The notes under the pieces: generated by a model
Databases searched by the model: none
What the model was told of the DNA's origin: nothing
What the model saw: the letters and a program-made list of their open reading frames with translations, nothing else
Made by a program: the position numbers and the translations under genes
Part shown: piece by piece, positions 46,913 to 56,070 of the stretch
Layout: every line of letters begins with the position of its first letter
Numbering within the stretch: position 1 is the stretch's first letter
Assembly (NCBI RefSeq): GCF_000196015.1
Contig: NC_007973.1
Span: 310,001 to 374,000, forward strand
Direction of reading: 5' to 3'
Origin: Cupriavidus metallidurans CH34
Lineage (GTDB): Bacteria; Pseudomonadota; Gammaproteobacteria; Burkholderiales; Burkholderiaceae
DNA length: 64,000 nucleotides

Positions 46913-48667
46913 ATGAGCAGTACCAAGGTCGACATCGACTACCAGCGCATCCAGTACGACTACGTACCATGCGCCGAGCAGCGGGGGGCATTGACCAATG
47001 CCGCCCCGCATCCCGTGATCGTGGTCGGGGCCGGGCCGATTGGCCTGGCCACCGCCATCGACCTGGCCCGCCACGGCGTGCCGGTGGTGGTGGTCGATGA
47101 CGACTGCATGCTCTCGGTCGGATCGCGTGCAATCTGCTTCGCCAAGCGCACGCTGGATATCTTCGACCGGCTCGGCTGTGGCGACCGCATGGTCGACAAG
47201 GGCGTGCGCTGGAACCTTGGCAAGGTCTTCCTGCGGGACAGCCAGGTCTATGCGTTCGACCTGTTGCCCGAATCCGACCACCAGCGGCCGGCGTTTATCA
47301 ACCTGCAGCAGTACTACCTCGAGGGCTATCTGCTCGAATGCGCGCAGGCGATGCCCAACATCGAGATCCGCTGGAAGAGCAAGGCAGTTGCCATCGAGCA
47401 ACACGCGGACCACGTGACGCTGACGATCGAAACGCCCGATGGCTGTTACGCGCTGCGCGGTGCCTACGTGGTGGCCGCCGATGGCTCGCGCAGCCCGCTG
47501 CGCAAGATGCTGGGTCTGGAGAGCCACGGTCATACGTTCCGAGACCGCTTCCTGATCGCCGACGTGAAGATGGAAGCGCCGTTCCCGGCCGAGCGCTGGT
47601 TCTGGTTTGATCCGCCGTTCCATCCGAACCAGTCGGTGCTGCTGCACCGGCAGCCTGACAACGTCTGGCGCATTGACTTCCAGCTCGGGTGGGATGCCGA
47701 TCCCGCATTCGAGAAGACGCCCGAGCGTGTGCTGCCGCGTGTACAGGCGCTGCTTGGCCCCGATGCGAAGTTCGAGCTCGAATGGGTCAGCGTCTATACG
47801 TTCTCGTGCGTGCGGATGGACAGCTTCCGCCACGGCCGCGTGTTGTTCGCGGGCGATTCGGCCCACTGCGTCTCGCCGTTCGGCGCGCGCGGCGCTAACA
47901 GCGGCGTGCAGGATGCCGAGAACCTTGCCTGGAAACTGGCCTACGTGCTGCAGGGCAAGGCGCCGGAAAGCCTGCTGGATACCTACGCCAGCGAGCGCGA
48001 GTTCGCGGCCGACGAGAACATCCTCAACTCGACGCGCTCGACCGATTTCATTACGCCGAAGAGCGCGGTCAGCCGCATCTTCCGCGACGCGGTGCTGACA
48101 CTGGCGCGCGACCACGCGTTTGCGCGGCAACTGGTCAATAGTGGCCGGCTGTCGGTGCCGGCCGTGCTGCGCGACTCGCCGCTGAACACCGCCGATGCGG
48201 AATCGTTCTCCGGCCAGATGGTGCCGGGCGCAGCATGCGTCGATGCCCCCGTGGCCGGCACGGAAGGCAAGCCCTGGTTGCTGCCGCATCTGGGCGACGA
48301 CTTCGTGGCGCTGATCTTTGGCGCGCCGGCTGGCATCGACGCAGCATGCCGTGAAGCGCTGACGCAACTGCTGCAGGGAGACATTCCGCTGCGGGTGGTG
48401 TTCGTGACCGATGCGGCCATTTCGGCATCGGCCGAAGCCTGGCCCGGCGCGGTCGTGCTGCGCGACGCGGGCGGCGTGGCGGCCCGGCGCTATGACGCGC
48501 GCGCGGGCACCTGCTACCTGATTCGCCCTGACCAGCACGTCTGCGCGCGGTGGCGCGCGGTCGATGCGAACCAGATCGCCGGAGCGATCGCTCGCGCCAC
48601 ATGCAATGCCGCAGCAACCGTCGCGGCGCAATCGCCAGCCGCGGCACGCACGCCGGCACTGGCCTGA
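46913..48667 (+). CDS. FAD-dependent aromatic monooxygenase
   Basis: 584-residue class A flavoprotein monooxygenase of the PheA/TfdB/MhpA group. It has GAGPIGLATAIDLA (FAD ADP-binding), the DG region VVAADGSRSPLRKMLG, and GDSAHCVSPFGARGANSG, which binds the flavin ribityl chain. A thioredoxin-like C-terminal domain follows. Such enzymes hydroxylate phenolic rings using NAD(P)H. ATG 46913 follows GGAGAC. Substrate unknown; no ring-cleavage dioxygenase is present in the window. Confidence 0.88.
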   Translation: MSSTKVDIDYQRIQYDYVPCAEQRGALTNAAPHPVIVVGAGPIGLATAIDLARHGVPVVVVDDDCMLSVGSRAICFAKRTLDIFDRLGCGDRMVDKGVRWNLGKVFLRDSQVYAFDLLPESDHQRPAFINLQQYYLEGYLLECAQAMPNIEIRWKSKAVAIEQHADHVTLTIETPDGCYALRGAYVVAADGSRSPLRKMLGLESHGHTFRDRFLIADVKMEAPFPAERWFWFDPPFHPNQSVLLHRQPDNVWRIDFQLGWDADPAFEKTPERVLPRVQALLGPDAKFELEWVSVYTFSCVRMDSFRHGRVLFAGDSAHCVSPFGARGANSGVQDAENLAWKLAYVLQGKAPESLLDTYASEREFAADENILNSTRSTDFITPKSAVSRIFRDAVLTLARDHAFARQLVNSGRLSVPAVLRDSPLNTADAESFSGQMVPGAACVDAPVAGTEGKPWLLPHLGDDFVALIFGAPAGIDAACREALTQLLQGDIPLRVVFVTDAAISASAEAWPGAVVLRDAGGVAARRYDARAGTCYLIRPDQHVCARWRAVDANQIAGAIARATCNAAATVAAQSPAAARTPALA

Positions 48668-48692
48668 TCGACAGTCACCAGGAGACAGGCCC

Positions 48693-48902
48693 ATGCCGCT
48701 CAACACCGCTCCCAATCTTGCCTATCCCGACGAGTTCTACGAGGCGCTCATCGAGATGCATCATGACCTCGATGACGCCGAAAGCCAGGCCGTCAACGCG
48801 AGACTGATCCTGCTGCTGGCCAACCACATCGGTGATCTCGACACGCTGCGCGAAGCGATGCGCCTGGCGCGCGATGTCGCGCTCGAGCCTGCCGCAAGCT
48901 AG
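48693..48902 (+). CDS. DUF2783 small protein
   Basis: 69-residue acidic protein matching the DUF2783 pattern (LAYPDEFYEALIEMHHDLDD then LILLLANHIGDLDTLREAM). AGGAGAC precedes the ATG, 25 bases after the monooxygenase stop. Members typically sit next to flavin monooxygenases and may be a subunit or regulator. Function unknown. Confidence 0.8.
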   Translation: MPLNTAPNLAYPDEFYEALIEMHHDLDDAESQAVNARLILLLANHIGDLDTLREAMRLARDVALEPAAS

Positions 48903-48985
48903 CCACTTCATTCCTGCCCGCCAGTGACCCGACAGGGGCGCGACAGACGCCCCGGGGCCAACTCGACCCTATTCCGGAGACAACC

Positions 48986-50347
48986 ATGCATACCCAGAGC
49001 CTGGGCGCCGCCCCCGTCTTGCCTGAAATCCCGTCACACGCAATACCGCAAGTCCTTCCCACGCAGCAGGAGGACGCGCTGTACCGCAAGGTCTGGCTGC
49101 GCATCATCCCGTTCCTGTTCATCTGCTACGTCGTGTCGTTCCTGGACCGGATCAACATCGGCTTCGCGCAATTGCAGATGAAGCATGACCTTGGGTTCAG
49201 TGACGCGATGTACGGGCTGGGCGCAGCAGTGTTCTACGTCGGCTACGTGCTGTGCGAAGTCCCCAGCAACATGCTGTTGGCACGCTTTGGCGCGCGCCGC
49301 ACGTTCACGCGGATCATGCTGCTGTGGGGTGTCGCATCGGTGGGCATGATGCTGGTGTCGCAGCCGTCGCACTTCTATCTGCTGCGCTTCCTGCTCGGCG
49401 TGTTCGAAGCGGGCTTCTTCCCGGGCATTGTGCTGTACCTGACCTACTGGTTCCCGGCGCGCCGTCGCGCGGCGGTGATGGCGATCTTCTTTGCGGGCGT
49501 GGCCGTGGCCGGCGTGCTTGGCGGGCTGATCTCGGGCTGGATCATGCGCGACATGGCCGGTGTGCTTGGGATGCGCGGCTGGCAATGGATGTTCGCGATC
49601 GAAGGCGCGCCGGCAGTGCTGCTGGGCCTGATCGCCGCCGTGTGCCTCGTCGATGGCCCACGCCAGGCGCGCTGGCTGACACCGGCCGAGCAGGACTACC
49701 TGGTGGCCCAACATGAGGCGGAGTCGCGCGGTGCGGGTGGCCACGCCCATTCGATGCAGGCCCTGCGTCAGGCCCTGGCCAACCCACGGGTCTATCTGTT
49801 CGCGTTCATCTACTTCGCGCTGACGTGCGGCTCGCTGACGCTGTCATTCTGGATGCCGCTCATGATTCGCGACTTCGGCATCCAGGACGTGGTGGCCGTC
49901 AGCCTCTACTCGGTCATCCCGAACGCCATCGGCGCGGTGGGCTTGATCCTTATTGCGCGGCGCTCCGACCGCCTCGGCGAGCGTCACGGGCATTTTCTCT
50001 GCTGCACTGCAGGAGGCGCACTGGCGCTGGCCGCGTTGACGCTACATGTGCCGAGCCTTGGCGTGTCGTTGGCGATCCTATCTGTTGCCGCCGTGCTGAT
50101 CTTCGCCGCGCTGCCGATCTTCTGGGCGCTGCCGCCAAGCCATCTGCCGGCCCAGACCGCCGCCACCGGCATTGCCTTCATCTCCAGCATCGGTATCACC
50201 AGCGGCATCGTCAGCCCCTGGGTCATCGGCCAGATCAAGGCGCACACGGGCAGCATGGACAACGCGCTGTACCTGTTGGCCGGGCTGCTGCTGGCCAGCG
50301 GGCTGGCGCTGTGGAAGGGCGTGCCGCGCACACCGACGGCGCACTAG
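48986..50347 (+). CDS. MFS transporter, anion:cation symporter family
   Basis: 453-residue, 12-helix permease of the ACS family (phthalate, tartrate, hydroxyphenylacetate type). It opens with LYRKVWLRIIPFLFICYVVS and LDRINIGFAQLQM, the family hallmark. Likely imports the aromatic or dicarboxylic acid degraded by the monooxygenase cluster. Last gene of that operon. Confidence 0.88.
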   Translation: MHTQSLGAAPVLPEIPSHAIPQVLPTQQEDALYRKVWLRIIPFLFICYVVSFLDRINIGFAQLQMKHDLGFSDAMYGLGAAVFYVGYVLCEVPSNMLLARFGARRTFTRIMLLWGVASVGMMLVSQPSHFYLLRFLLGVFEAGFFPGIVLYLTYWFPARRRAAVMAIFFAGVAVAGVLGGLISGWIMRDMAGVLGMRGWQWMFAIEGAPAVLLGLIAAVCLVDGPRQARWLTPAEQDYLVAQHEAESRGAGGHAHSMQALRQALANPRVYLFAFIYFALTCGSLTLSFWMPLMIRDFGIQDVVAVSLYSVIPNAIGAVGLILIARRSDRLGERHGHFLCCTAGGALALAALTLHVPSLGVSLAILSVAAVLIFAALPIFWALPPSHLPAQTAATGIAFISSIGITSGIVSPWVIGQIKAHTGSMDNALYLLAGLLLASGLALWKGVPRTPTAH

Positions 50348-50425
50348 CAGGGCGGTGTTCCCCGATACCGGGCGGTTCATGCCCGATATCGGGGAAAAAT
50401 CATTTGTTTCATGGTTATCCATGAT

Positions 50426-50439
50426 GGAACACTTGTTGC
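50426..50439. promoter_or_regulatory. Candidate RpiR operator 1
   Basis: GGAACACTTGTTGC, 53 bases before the binding-protein gene. Nearly identical to 52431-52444 and related to the symmetric 52333-52346. An additional TGTTTC half-site lies about 20 bases upstream, as it also does at site 3. Confidence 0.6.
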
Positions 50440-50491
50440 TCTATGCCTAGCATTGCAACACCTGACGCTTTCCATCAACAGGAGTGTTCCC

Positions 50492-51400
50492 ATGAACCAG
50501 TTCTTCATGACCCGTGCCGCCGTGCTGATGGCGGTGTCGCTCGGCGCCGGTTCGGCGCTTGCGGTCGACGTGGCCGCCAGCCCAACGCTCAGCAAGATCA
50601 AATCGTCCGGCACGATTTCGATCGGTCACCGCACATCGTCGATCCCGTTCTCGTACTACGACGCGAACCAGAAGGTGATCGGCTTCTCGCAGGACATCTG
50701 CGATCGCGTGATTGATGCGGTCAAGAAGGAAACCGGCACGCCGAATCTGCAGGTGCGCATGGTGCCCGTGACGTCGCAGAACCGGCAGTCGCTGGTCCAG
50801 AATGGCACGGTGGACCTGGAGTGTGGCGTGACCACCAACCTGAAGTCGCGCCAGCAGCAGGTGGCGTTCTCCACCACGTTCTTCGTGGCCGGCACGCGAC
50901 TGCTGGTGAAGAAGGGCAGCCCGGTCCATGACTTCGGCGATCTGTCGGGCAAGGCCGTGGTGACGAACGCCGGCACCACGTCGGAACGCATCCTGCGCAA
51001 GCTCAACGACGAGAAGGGCGCCAACATCACGATCCAGAGCGCCAAGGACTATGGCGAATCGTTCCTGATCCTGCAGTCGGGCCGCGTGGCCGCGTTCATG
51101 ATGGACGACGTGCTGCTGTCCGGCTCGCGCACGCTGGCGCCGAACCCCAATGACTGGGTGGTGGTGGGCACGCCGCAGTCGTTCGAGGCGTACGGCTTCA
51201 TGATGCGCAAGGATGACCCCGGCTTCAAACAAGTCGTGGATGCCACCACGACGGGCCTGATGCGCAGCGGCGAGATCAACACGCTCTACACCAAGTGGTT
51301 CCTGAAGCCGGTGCCGCCGAAGAACCTCAGCTTCGACTTGCCGCAGAGCGAGCAGATCAAGAAGGCCTACGCCAATCCGAATGATGAGGCGTTCGAGTAA
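50492..51400 (+). CDS. ABC transporter substrate-binding protein (amino-acid type)
   Basis: 302-residue periplasmic protein: signal peptide ending SALA, then an SBP_bac_3 fold with PFSYYDANQKVIGFSQDICD and VDLECGVTTNLKSRQQQVAFS, similar to GltI-type glutamate/aspartate binding proteins. No permease or ATPase gene follows, so it must share a membrane complex encoded elsewhere. AGGAG precedes ATG 50492. Convergent with the RpiR regulator gene. Confidence 0.87.
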   Translation: MNQFFMTRAAVLMAVSLGAGSALAVDVAASPTLSKIKSSGTISIGHRTSSIPFSYYDANQKVIGFSQDICDRVIDAVKKETGTPNLQVRMVPVTSQNRQSLVQNGTVDLECGVTTNLKSRQQQVAFSTTFFVAGTRLLVKKGSPVHDFGDLSGKAVVTNAGTTSERILRKLNDEKGANITIQSAKDYGESFLILQSGRVAAFMMDDVLLSGSRTLAPNPNDWVVVGTPQSFEAYGFMMRKDDPGFKQVVDATTTGLMRSGEINTLYTKWFLKPVPPKNLSFDLPQSEQIKKAYANPNDEAFE

Positions 51401-51412
51401 CGCACTGGCGTT

Positions 51413-52309
51413 TCAGCCGCGCCGCGACGGGAGGTAGGCCCCCGTCCGGTGCAGCTGCCCCTCCGTCTGCTCCAGCGCCCGGATCGCCCCCTTGCCCTTC
51501 TTTGCCAGCAGATGCTCGACCAGCGCCTCCACCATCGCCACGCCGCTGGTGATCGACGGGAAGAACGATGGGCTGTCGATGGCGAAGAGCAGTGTGCAAT
51601 CGGCTTCCAGCGCGATTGGCGCCACCGTACTGTCGGTCAAGGCGATCACCGTGCAGCCCGCCTCGCGTGCGGCGGTGGCCACGCGCATGCTTTCCTGCGA
51701 GTAGGGCGCGAAGCCGGCTACCAGCACCGCATCCTTGGGGCTCAAGGCGCGCAGTTCCATCTCCAGCGTGCCTGCGTCGCCACGGATCAGGCGCACCGAG
51801 CTGCGGAACAGCCCGTAGATGTAGTGGAACGAGAACGCGATTGGAAAGCACGAGCGGAAGCCCGCCACGTGGACCATCGGTGCGGCCGCCAGCAGTTCGG
51901 CCGCACGTGGCAGCGCGTCGGCGTTGCTGGCCAGCAGCGCGTCGAGGTTGTGATGCTGCACTTCGATCATTTCCGCGAACATGCGGCTCGAGCCACTTTC
52001 CCGCACCACCTTGCGGGCGCGCCTGGCGTAAGGCTGGCTGTCGCCGTCGCGCACTGCCTCGACGAACAGTTCGCGCAATCCCTGCCAGCCTTCGAACCCG
52101 AGCGCCTGCGACAGTCGCACCAGCGTGGCGGGCTGCACCCCGGCGTTGCCGGCCACCTTGCGCATCGACTGGATAGCAATATCGCGCGGGTGATCGAGCA
52201 GGTATCTGGCGCCACTCTGGAACTGCGCGCTCAGATTCGGGAAATCGGCGCGGAGTTGCGCCAGCAGCGCATCGAGCGACTGCGGCGGCTTGGGCGTGGA
52301 GGCGGGCAT
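51413..52309 (-). CDS. RpiR-family (HTH-SIS) regulator
   Basis: 298-residue regulator: N-terminal HTH_6 domain (VAGNAGVQPATLVRLSQALG) and C-terminal SIS domain (VHVAGFRSCFPIAFSF, VLVAGFAPYSQESM) that normally binds phosphosugars or related ligands. ATG 52309 chosen. Flanked by genes it probably controls; matching dyads lie before itself, the binding protein and the aminotransferase. Confidence 0.88.
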   Translation of the reverse strand: MPASTPKPPQSLDALLAQLRADFPNLSAQFQSGARYLLDHPRDIAIQSMRKVAGNAGVQPATLVRLSQALGFEGWQGLRELFVEAVRDGDSQPYARRARKVVRESGSSRMFAEMIEVQHHNLDALLASNADALPRAAELLAAAPMVHVAGFRSCFPIAFSFHYIYGLFRSSVRLIRGDAGTLEMELRALSPKDAVLVAGFAPYSQESMRVATAAREAGCTVIALTDSTVAPIALEADCTLLFAIDSPSFFPSITSGVAMVEALVEHLLAKKGKGAIRALEQTEGQLHRTGAYLPSRRG

Positions 52310-52332
52310 CTCTGGTTCAGGATTCTTGTGAT

Positions 52333-52346
52333 GCAACGATTGTTGC
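52333..52346. promoter_or_regulatory. Candidate RpiR operator 2 (autoregulation)
   Basis: GCAACGATTGTTGC, a perfect 5-bp dyad GCAAC / GTTGC with 4-base spacer, 24 bases before the regulator start. The most symmetric of the three sites. Confidence 0.6.
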
Positions 52347-52430
52347 ACAGCTTGGCCCGCCGCAGGGCGCCCTTGTGTTGTGAACGGGGGGCACCGGTGG
52401 GGCATCGTATGTTTCGTGCTGGTGCCTTAA

Positions 52431-52469
52431 TGAAACACTTGTTGCGCTGCCGGGACGTTGTTCCTATAC
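52431..52469 (+). promoter_or_regulatory. Candidate RpiR operator 3 and aminotransferase promoter
   Basis: Operator GAAACACTTGTTGC (52431-52444) overlaps a -35 TTGCGC (52441-52446), followed by a 17-bp spacer and -10 TATACT (52464-52469). The start codon is 44 bases downstream of the -10. Binding at this site would occlude the -35. Confidence 0.65.
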
Positions 52470-52512
52470 TCACACCTGTTTCCGGGCAGACCCCCGCATC
52501 CCGCACCTCACC

Positions 52513-53838
52513 ATGACGCACGTATTCCACCGCAATCCGAAGCAAACCTTGCCGGTCGCCGTTGGCGGCCAGGGTATCGAACTGATCGACAGCAATGGCC
52601 GGCGCTACCTCGACGCTTCGGGCGGCGCGGCGGTTTCCTGTCTCGGTCATGGCCACCCGCGCGTGATCGAAGCGATCAAGGCGCAGGTGGACACCATTGC
52701 CTACGCGCATACGTCGTTCTTTACCACCGAGGTGTCCGAGACGCTGGCCCAGACGCTGGCCGATGCGGCCCCCGGAGATCTCGATCATGTGTACTTCGTG
52801 TCCGGCGGCTCCGAGGCGGTGGAAGCCGCGCTGAAGCTGGCGCGCCAGTACTTCGTGGAGATCGGCCAGACGCAGCGCCGCCACTTCATCGCGCGGCGCC
52901 AGAGCTATCACGGCAATACGCTCGGCGCGCTGGCGATCGGCGGCAACGCGTGGCGGCGCGAGCCGTTCCTGCCGCTGCTGGTGCCGGCGCACCATGTGTC
53001 GCCGTGCTATGCCTACCGAGATCAGGCGGCCGGCGAAGCCGACACGCAGTACGCGCAGCGTCTGGCCGACGAACTTGAAGCAAAGATCCTCGAACTCGGC
53101 CCCGACTCGGTGGCCGGCTTCGTCGCCGAGACGGTGGTCGGCGCTACCGCAGGGGCGGTGCCGCCGGTGGCCGATTACCTGAAGCGTATCCGCGCTGTGT
53201 GCGACAAGTACGGCGTGCTGCTGATCCTCGATGAAGTGATGTCGGGCATGGGCCGGACGGGTTACCTGTTCGCGTGCGAAGAGGACGGCGTGGTGCCCGA
53301 CATCGTGACGATCGCGAAGGGCCTCGGCGCTGGTTACCAGCCGATCGGCGCAATGCTCTCGACGTCGCGCATCTATGACGCGATCATCGGTGGCAGCGGT
53401 TTCTTCCAGCACGGCCACACCTATATCGGTCATGCGACGGCCTGCGCGGCAGCGCTGGCCGTGCAGCGCACGATTGTCGAGGACAAGTTGCTGGACAACG
53501 TGCTGGCGCGTGGCGAACAGTTGCGCGCGCGCCTGCGCGAATCGCTCGGCGACCATCCGAACCTTGGCGACGTGCGGGGCCGTGGACTGTTCGTCGGCGT
53601 GGAGTTCGTGGCCGATCGCGCCACCAAGGCCACGCTCGACCCGGCGAAGAAGACGCACGCCGTGCTCAAGCGCACCTGCATGGAGCATGGCGTGCTGGTT
53701 TATCCGATGGGCGGCACGGTCGATGGCATCCACGGTGACCACGTGCTGTTTGCGCCGCCGTTTATCTGCACGCCCACCGACATCGACAACATCGTAGACC
53801 GCTTCACGCAGGCCGTGAAAACGGTACTGCCGGCTTGA
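52513..53838 (+). CDS. Class III PLP aminotransferase
   Basis: 441-residue omega-aminotransferase fold. The PLP lysine is K269 in TIAKGLGAGYQPIGA and the ring-nitrogen aspartate D240 in LLILDEVMSGMGR. Family members transfer terminal or beta-amino groups to a keto acid. First gene of a three-gene run with a beta-keto acid cleavage enzyme and a second aminotransferase; the amino donor is unknown. Confidence 0.9.
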   Translation: MTHVFHRNPKQTLPVAVGGQGIELIDSNGRRYLDASGGAAVSCLGHGHPRVIEAIKAQVDTIAYAHTSFFTTEVSETLAQTLADAAPGDLDHVYFVSGGSEAVEAALKLARQYFVEIGQTQRRHFIARRQSYHGNTLGALAIGGNAWRREPFLPLLVPAHHVSPCYAYRDQAAGEADTQYAQRLADELEAKILELGPDSVAGFVAETVVGATAGAVPPVADYLKRIRAVCDKYGVLLILDEVMSGMGRTGYLFACEEDGVVPDIVTIAKGLGAGYQPIGAMLSTSRIYDAIIGGSGFFQHGHTYIGHATACAAALAVQRTIVEDKLLDNVLARGEQLRARLRESLGDHPNLGDVRGRGLFVGVEFVADRATKATLDPAKKTHAVLKRTCMEHGVLVYPMGGTVDGIHGDHVLFAPPFICTPTDIDNIVDRFTQAVKTVLPA

Positions 53839-53849
53839 GGAGCGCGACG

Positions 53850-54719
53850 ATGCCGAACCAGAATCCTGTCGCTACCGCTGACACCTTGCGTCGCCCGTTC
53901 GCTCTGGCGGTGGCCCCGAATGGCGCGCGCAAGACGCACGCGGACCACGCGTGCCTGCCAATCACGCCCGACGAGCTGGCGCAGTGCGCGCGCGAATGCG
54001 TGGATGCCGGCGCTGCGATGATCCATCTGCACGTGCGCAAGGCCGACGCCACGCACAGCCTCGAAGTGGTCGACTACGAGCCGGCCATTGCCGCTGTGCG
54101 CAAGGCTGTGGGCAATGCGCTGGTGCTGCAGCTGACCACCGAGGCGGTCGGCATCTACCAGCCGGCGCAGCAGATCGCGACCGTGCGTGCGCTGCGCCCC
54201 GAGGCCGCATCGGTGGCCATTCGCGAACTCGTGCCCAATGTCGCCGCGTTGCCTGCCGCCGCAGAGTTCTTCCAGTGGATGCACCACGAGCACGTGGTGG
54301 CGCAATACATCCTCTACGATGCCGATGACGTGCGCCGCTATGCGGCCCTGCGCGAAAGCGGCGCGATTCCAGCCGGGCGGCACTGGGTGCTGTTCGTGCT
54401 GGGACGGTACTCGGCCGGACAGAAGTCGTCGCCGGCGGACCTGCTGCCGTTCCTGGCCGCCTGGCGCGAGACCGGGCTCGATCAGTCTGGCGTCGAATGG
54501 GCGGTCTGCGCATTCGGCAAGCAGGAGGCCGATTGCGCGGCCACGGCCGTGATGCTGGGCGGGCACGCGCGTATCGGCTTCGAGAACAACATGACTTTGC
54601 CCGATGGCGCGATGGCGCCGGACAACGCCGCGTTGCTGCAAGCGGTGCGCACGCCGCTCCTCGCGCTTGGCTATGTCTCGATGACGGCTGACGTGCTGCG
54701 CGAGCGTTTCGCGGACTGA
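53850..54719 (+). CDS. Beta-keto acid cleavage enzyme (BKACE, DUF849)
   Basis: 289-residue TIM-barrel enzyme of the BKACE family. The zinc ligands H59 and H61 lie in AAMIHLHVRKAD, and GFENNMTLPDG is the conserved C-terminal strand. Family members condense a beta-keto acid with acetyl-CoA, releasing acetoacetate and a new acyl-CoA. GAGG precedes ATG 53850, 11 bases after the aminotransferase stop. The substrate is not predictable from sequence alone. Confidence 0.88.
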   Translation: MPNQNPVATADTLRRPFALAVAPNGARKTHADHACLPITPDELAQCARECVDAGAAMIHLHVRKADATHSLEVVDYEPAIAAVRKAVGNALVLQLTTEAVGIYQPAQQIATVRALRPEAASVAIRELVPNVAALPAAAEFFQWMHHEHVVAQYILYDADDVRRYAALRESGAIPAGRHWVLFVLGRYSAGQKSSPADLLPFLAAWRETGLDQSGVEWAVCAFGKQEADCAATAVMLGGHARIGFENNMTLPDGAMAPDNAALLQAVRTPLLALGYVSMTADVLRERFAD

Positions 54720-54799
54720 AAAAGCCCTCTGGCGACGACAGCAGGGCGGGGCGGATTCCGGTACGCTAGGCGTTTCATCGTTCCCCCGAAGGAGTGCCG

Positions 54800-55999
54800 A
54801 TGTCGACCAGCCCGTCCCGCCAGTCTTCCCTGACCGAAGCGCCGCCACGGGCGCGTGACGTCGTGCACGCGCTGCGCGCGTCGCGCATCCGTGAAGTGGC
54901 TAATGCAGGGATCGGCCTGCCCGACGTGCTGCCGTTCTGGTTCGGTGAATCGGACCAGGTCACGCCGTCATTCATCCGCGATGCCGCGAGCCGCGCGCTC
55001 GCAAACGGGGCCACCTTCTACAACCACAATCTTGGCATCGCGCCGCTGCGGGCGGCGTTGTCGGAGTACGTGACCCGATTGCACGGAGCCACGCCGGTCG
55101 ACCATATCGCCGTGACCAGCGCCGGCGTCAATGCGCTGATGCTCGCCGCGCAACTCGTCACCGGCCCCGGCGACCGCGTGGTGGCGGTGACGCCGCTGTG
55201 GCCCAACCTCGTCGAGATTCCGCGCATCCTTGGCGCGGCGGTGGAAACAGTGACGCTCGACTATGGCGCGGATGGCTGGACACTCGATGTCGACAAGCTG
55301 CTGGCCGCGCTGACGCCGGGCACGCGCGCCGTGATGATCAATTCGCCGAACAACCCGACCGGCTGGGTCATGCCCCGCGGCGCGCAACAGGCCGTGCTCG
55401 ACCACTGCCGCCGCCACGGCATCTGGATCATCGCCGACGAAGTCTACGAGCGGCTTTACTACGGCGACGAGGGGGCGGTCGCACCATCGTTCCTTGACAT
55501 CGCCGGCCGCGACGAGCGCGTTATCGCGGTCAACTCGTTCTCGAAGGCATGGCTGATGACCGGCTGGCGGCTTGGCTGGATGGTGGTGCCATCTTCGATG
55601 ATGGACGACCTGGGCAAGCTCATCGAATACAACACGTCCTGCGCGCCATCGTTCGTGCAGGAGGCCGGCGTGGTGGCCGTGCGTGAGGGCGAAGCATTCA
55701 CCCAGGATCTGGTCAAACGGCTGCGTTCGGCGCGTGATCATCTGGTGAGCGCGCTATCGGCATTACCCGGTATCGACGCGCACGCGCCGGATGGGGCGAT
55801 GTATGTGTTCTTCCGCCTGAAAGGCGCGACCGACAGCCTCGATCTGTGCAAGCGGCTCGTGCGCGATGCCCATCTCGGGCTGGCGCCGGGAAGCGCGTTC
55901 GGCGACGAGGGCGAGGGCTTTGTGCGGTGGTGCTATGCGTGCGACGAGGCGCGGCTCGATGAGGGGGTGAAGCGGTTGCGGGGGTATCTGGGGCGGTAG
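54800..55999 (+). CDS. Class I/II PLP aminotransferase
   Basis: 399-residue fold-type I aminotransferase. The PLP lysine is in VNSFSKAWLMTGWRLGW, NSPNNPTGWV binds PLP, and the terminal arginine is in GFVRWCYA. AAGGAG precedes ATG 54800; a GTG six bases earlier is less likely. Probably the last gene of the RpiR-linked operon, 80 bases after BKACE. Confidence 0.88.
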   Translation: MSTSPSRQSSLTEAPPRARDVVHALRASRIREVANAGIGLPDVLPFWFGESDQVTPSFIRDAASRALANGATFYNHNLGIAPLRAALSEYVTRLHGATPVDHIAVTSAGVNALMLAAQLVTGPGDRVVAVTPLWPNLVEIPRILGAAVETVTLDYGADGWTLDVDKLLAALTPGTRAVMINSPNNPTGWVMPRGAQQAVLDHCRRHGIWIIADEVYERLYYGDEGAVAPSFLDIAGRDERVIAVNSFSKAWLMTGWRLGWMVVPSSMMDDLGKLIEYNTSCAPSFVQEAGVVAVREGEAFTQDLVKRLRSARDHLVSALSALPGIDAHAPDGAMYVFFRLKGATDSLDLCKRLVRDAHLGLAPGSAFGDEGEGFVRWCYACDEARLDEGVKRLRGYLGR

Positions 56000-56037
56000 C
56001 GGTTGATGGGCCTGACCCTCTGGCTCGGCCCCTCCCG

Positions 56038-56066
56038 CGCTAACGATCCGCTAACGATCGCTAACC
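56038..56066. repeat. Short tandem repeat between convergent genes
   Basis: CGCTAACGAT occurs twice in succession with one base between, followed by CGCTAAC. It lies between the convergent aminotransferase and outer-membrane-factor genes. Function unknown. Confidence 0.5.
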
Positions 56067-56070
56067 ACCT

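Noticed and set aside
46745..48715. 656-codon antisense frame opposite the flavin monooxygenase.
   Set aside because: Shadow of a GC-rich gene; no recognisable domain, whereas the plus strand has FAD motifs and a ribosome-binding site.
52231..53742. 503-codon antisense frame over the class III aminotransferase.
   Set aside because: Composition is H/R/A-rich without domains; the plus-strand gene has a clear PLP site and promoter.
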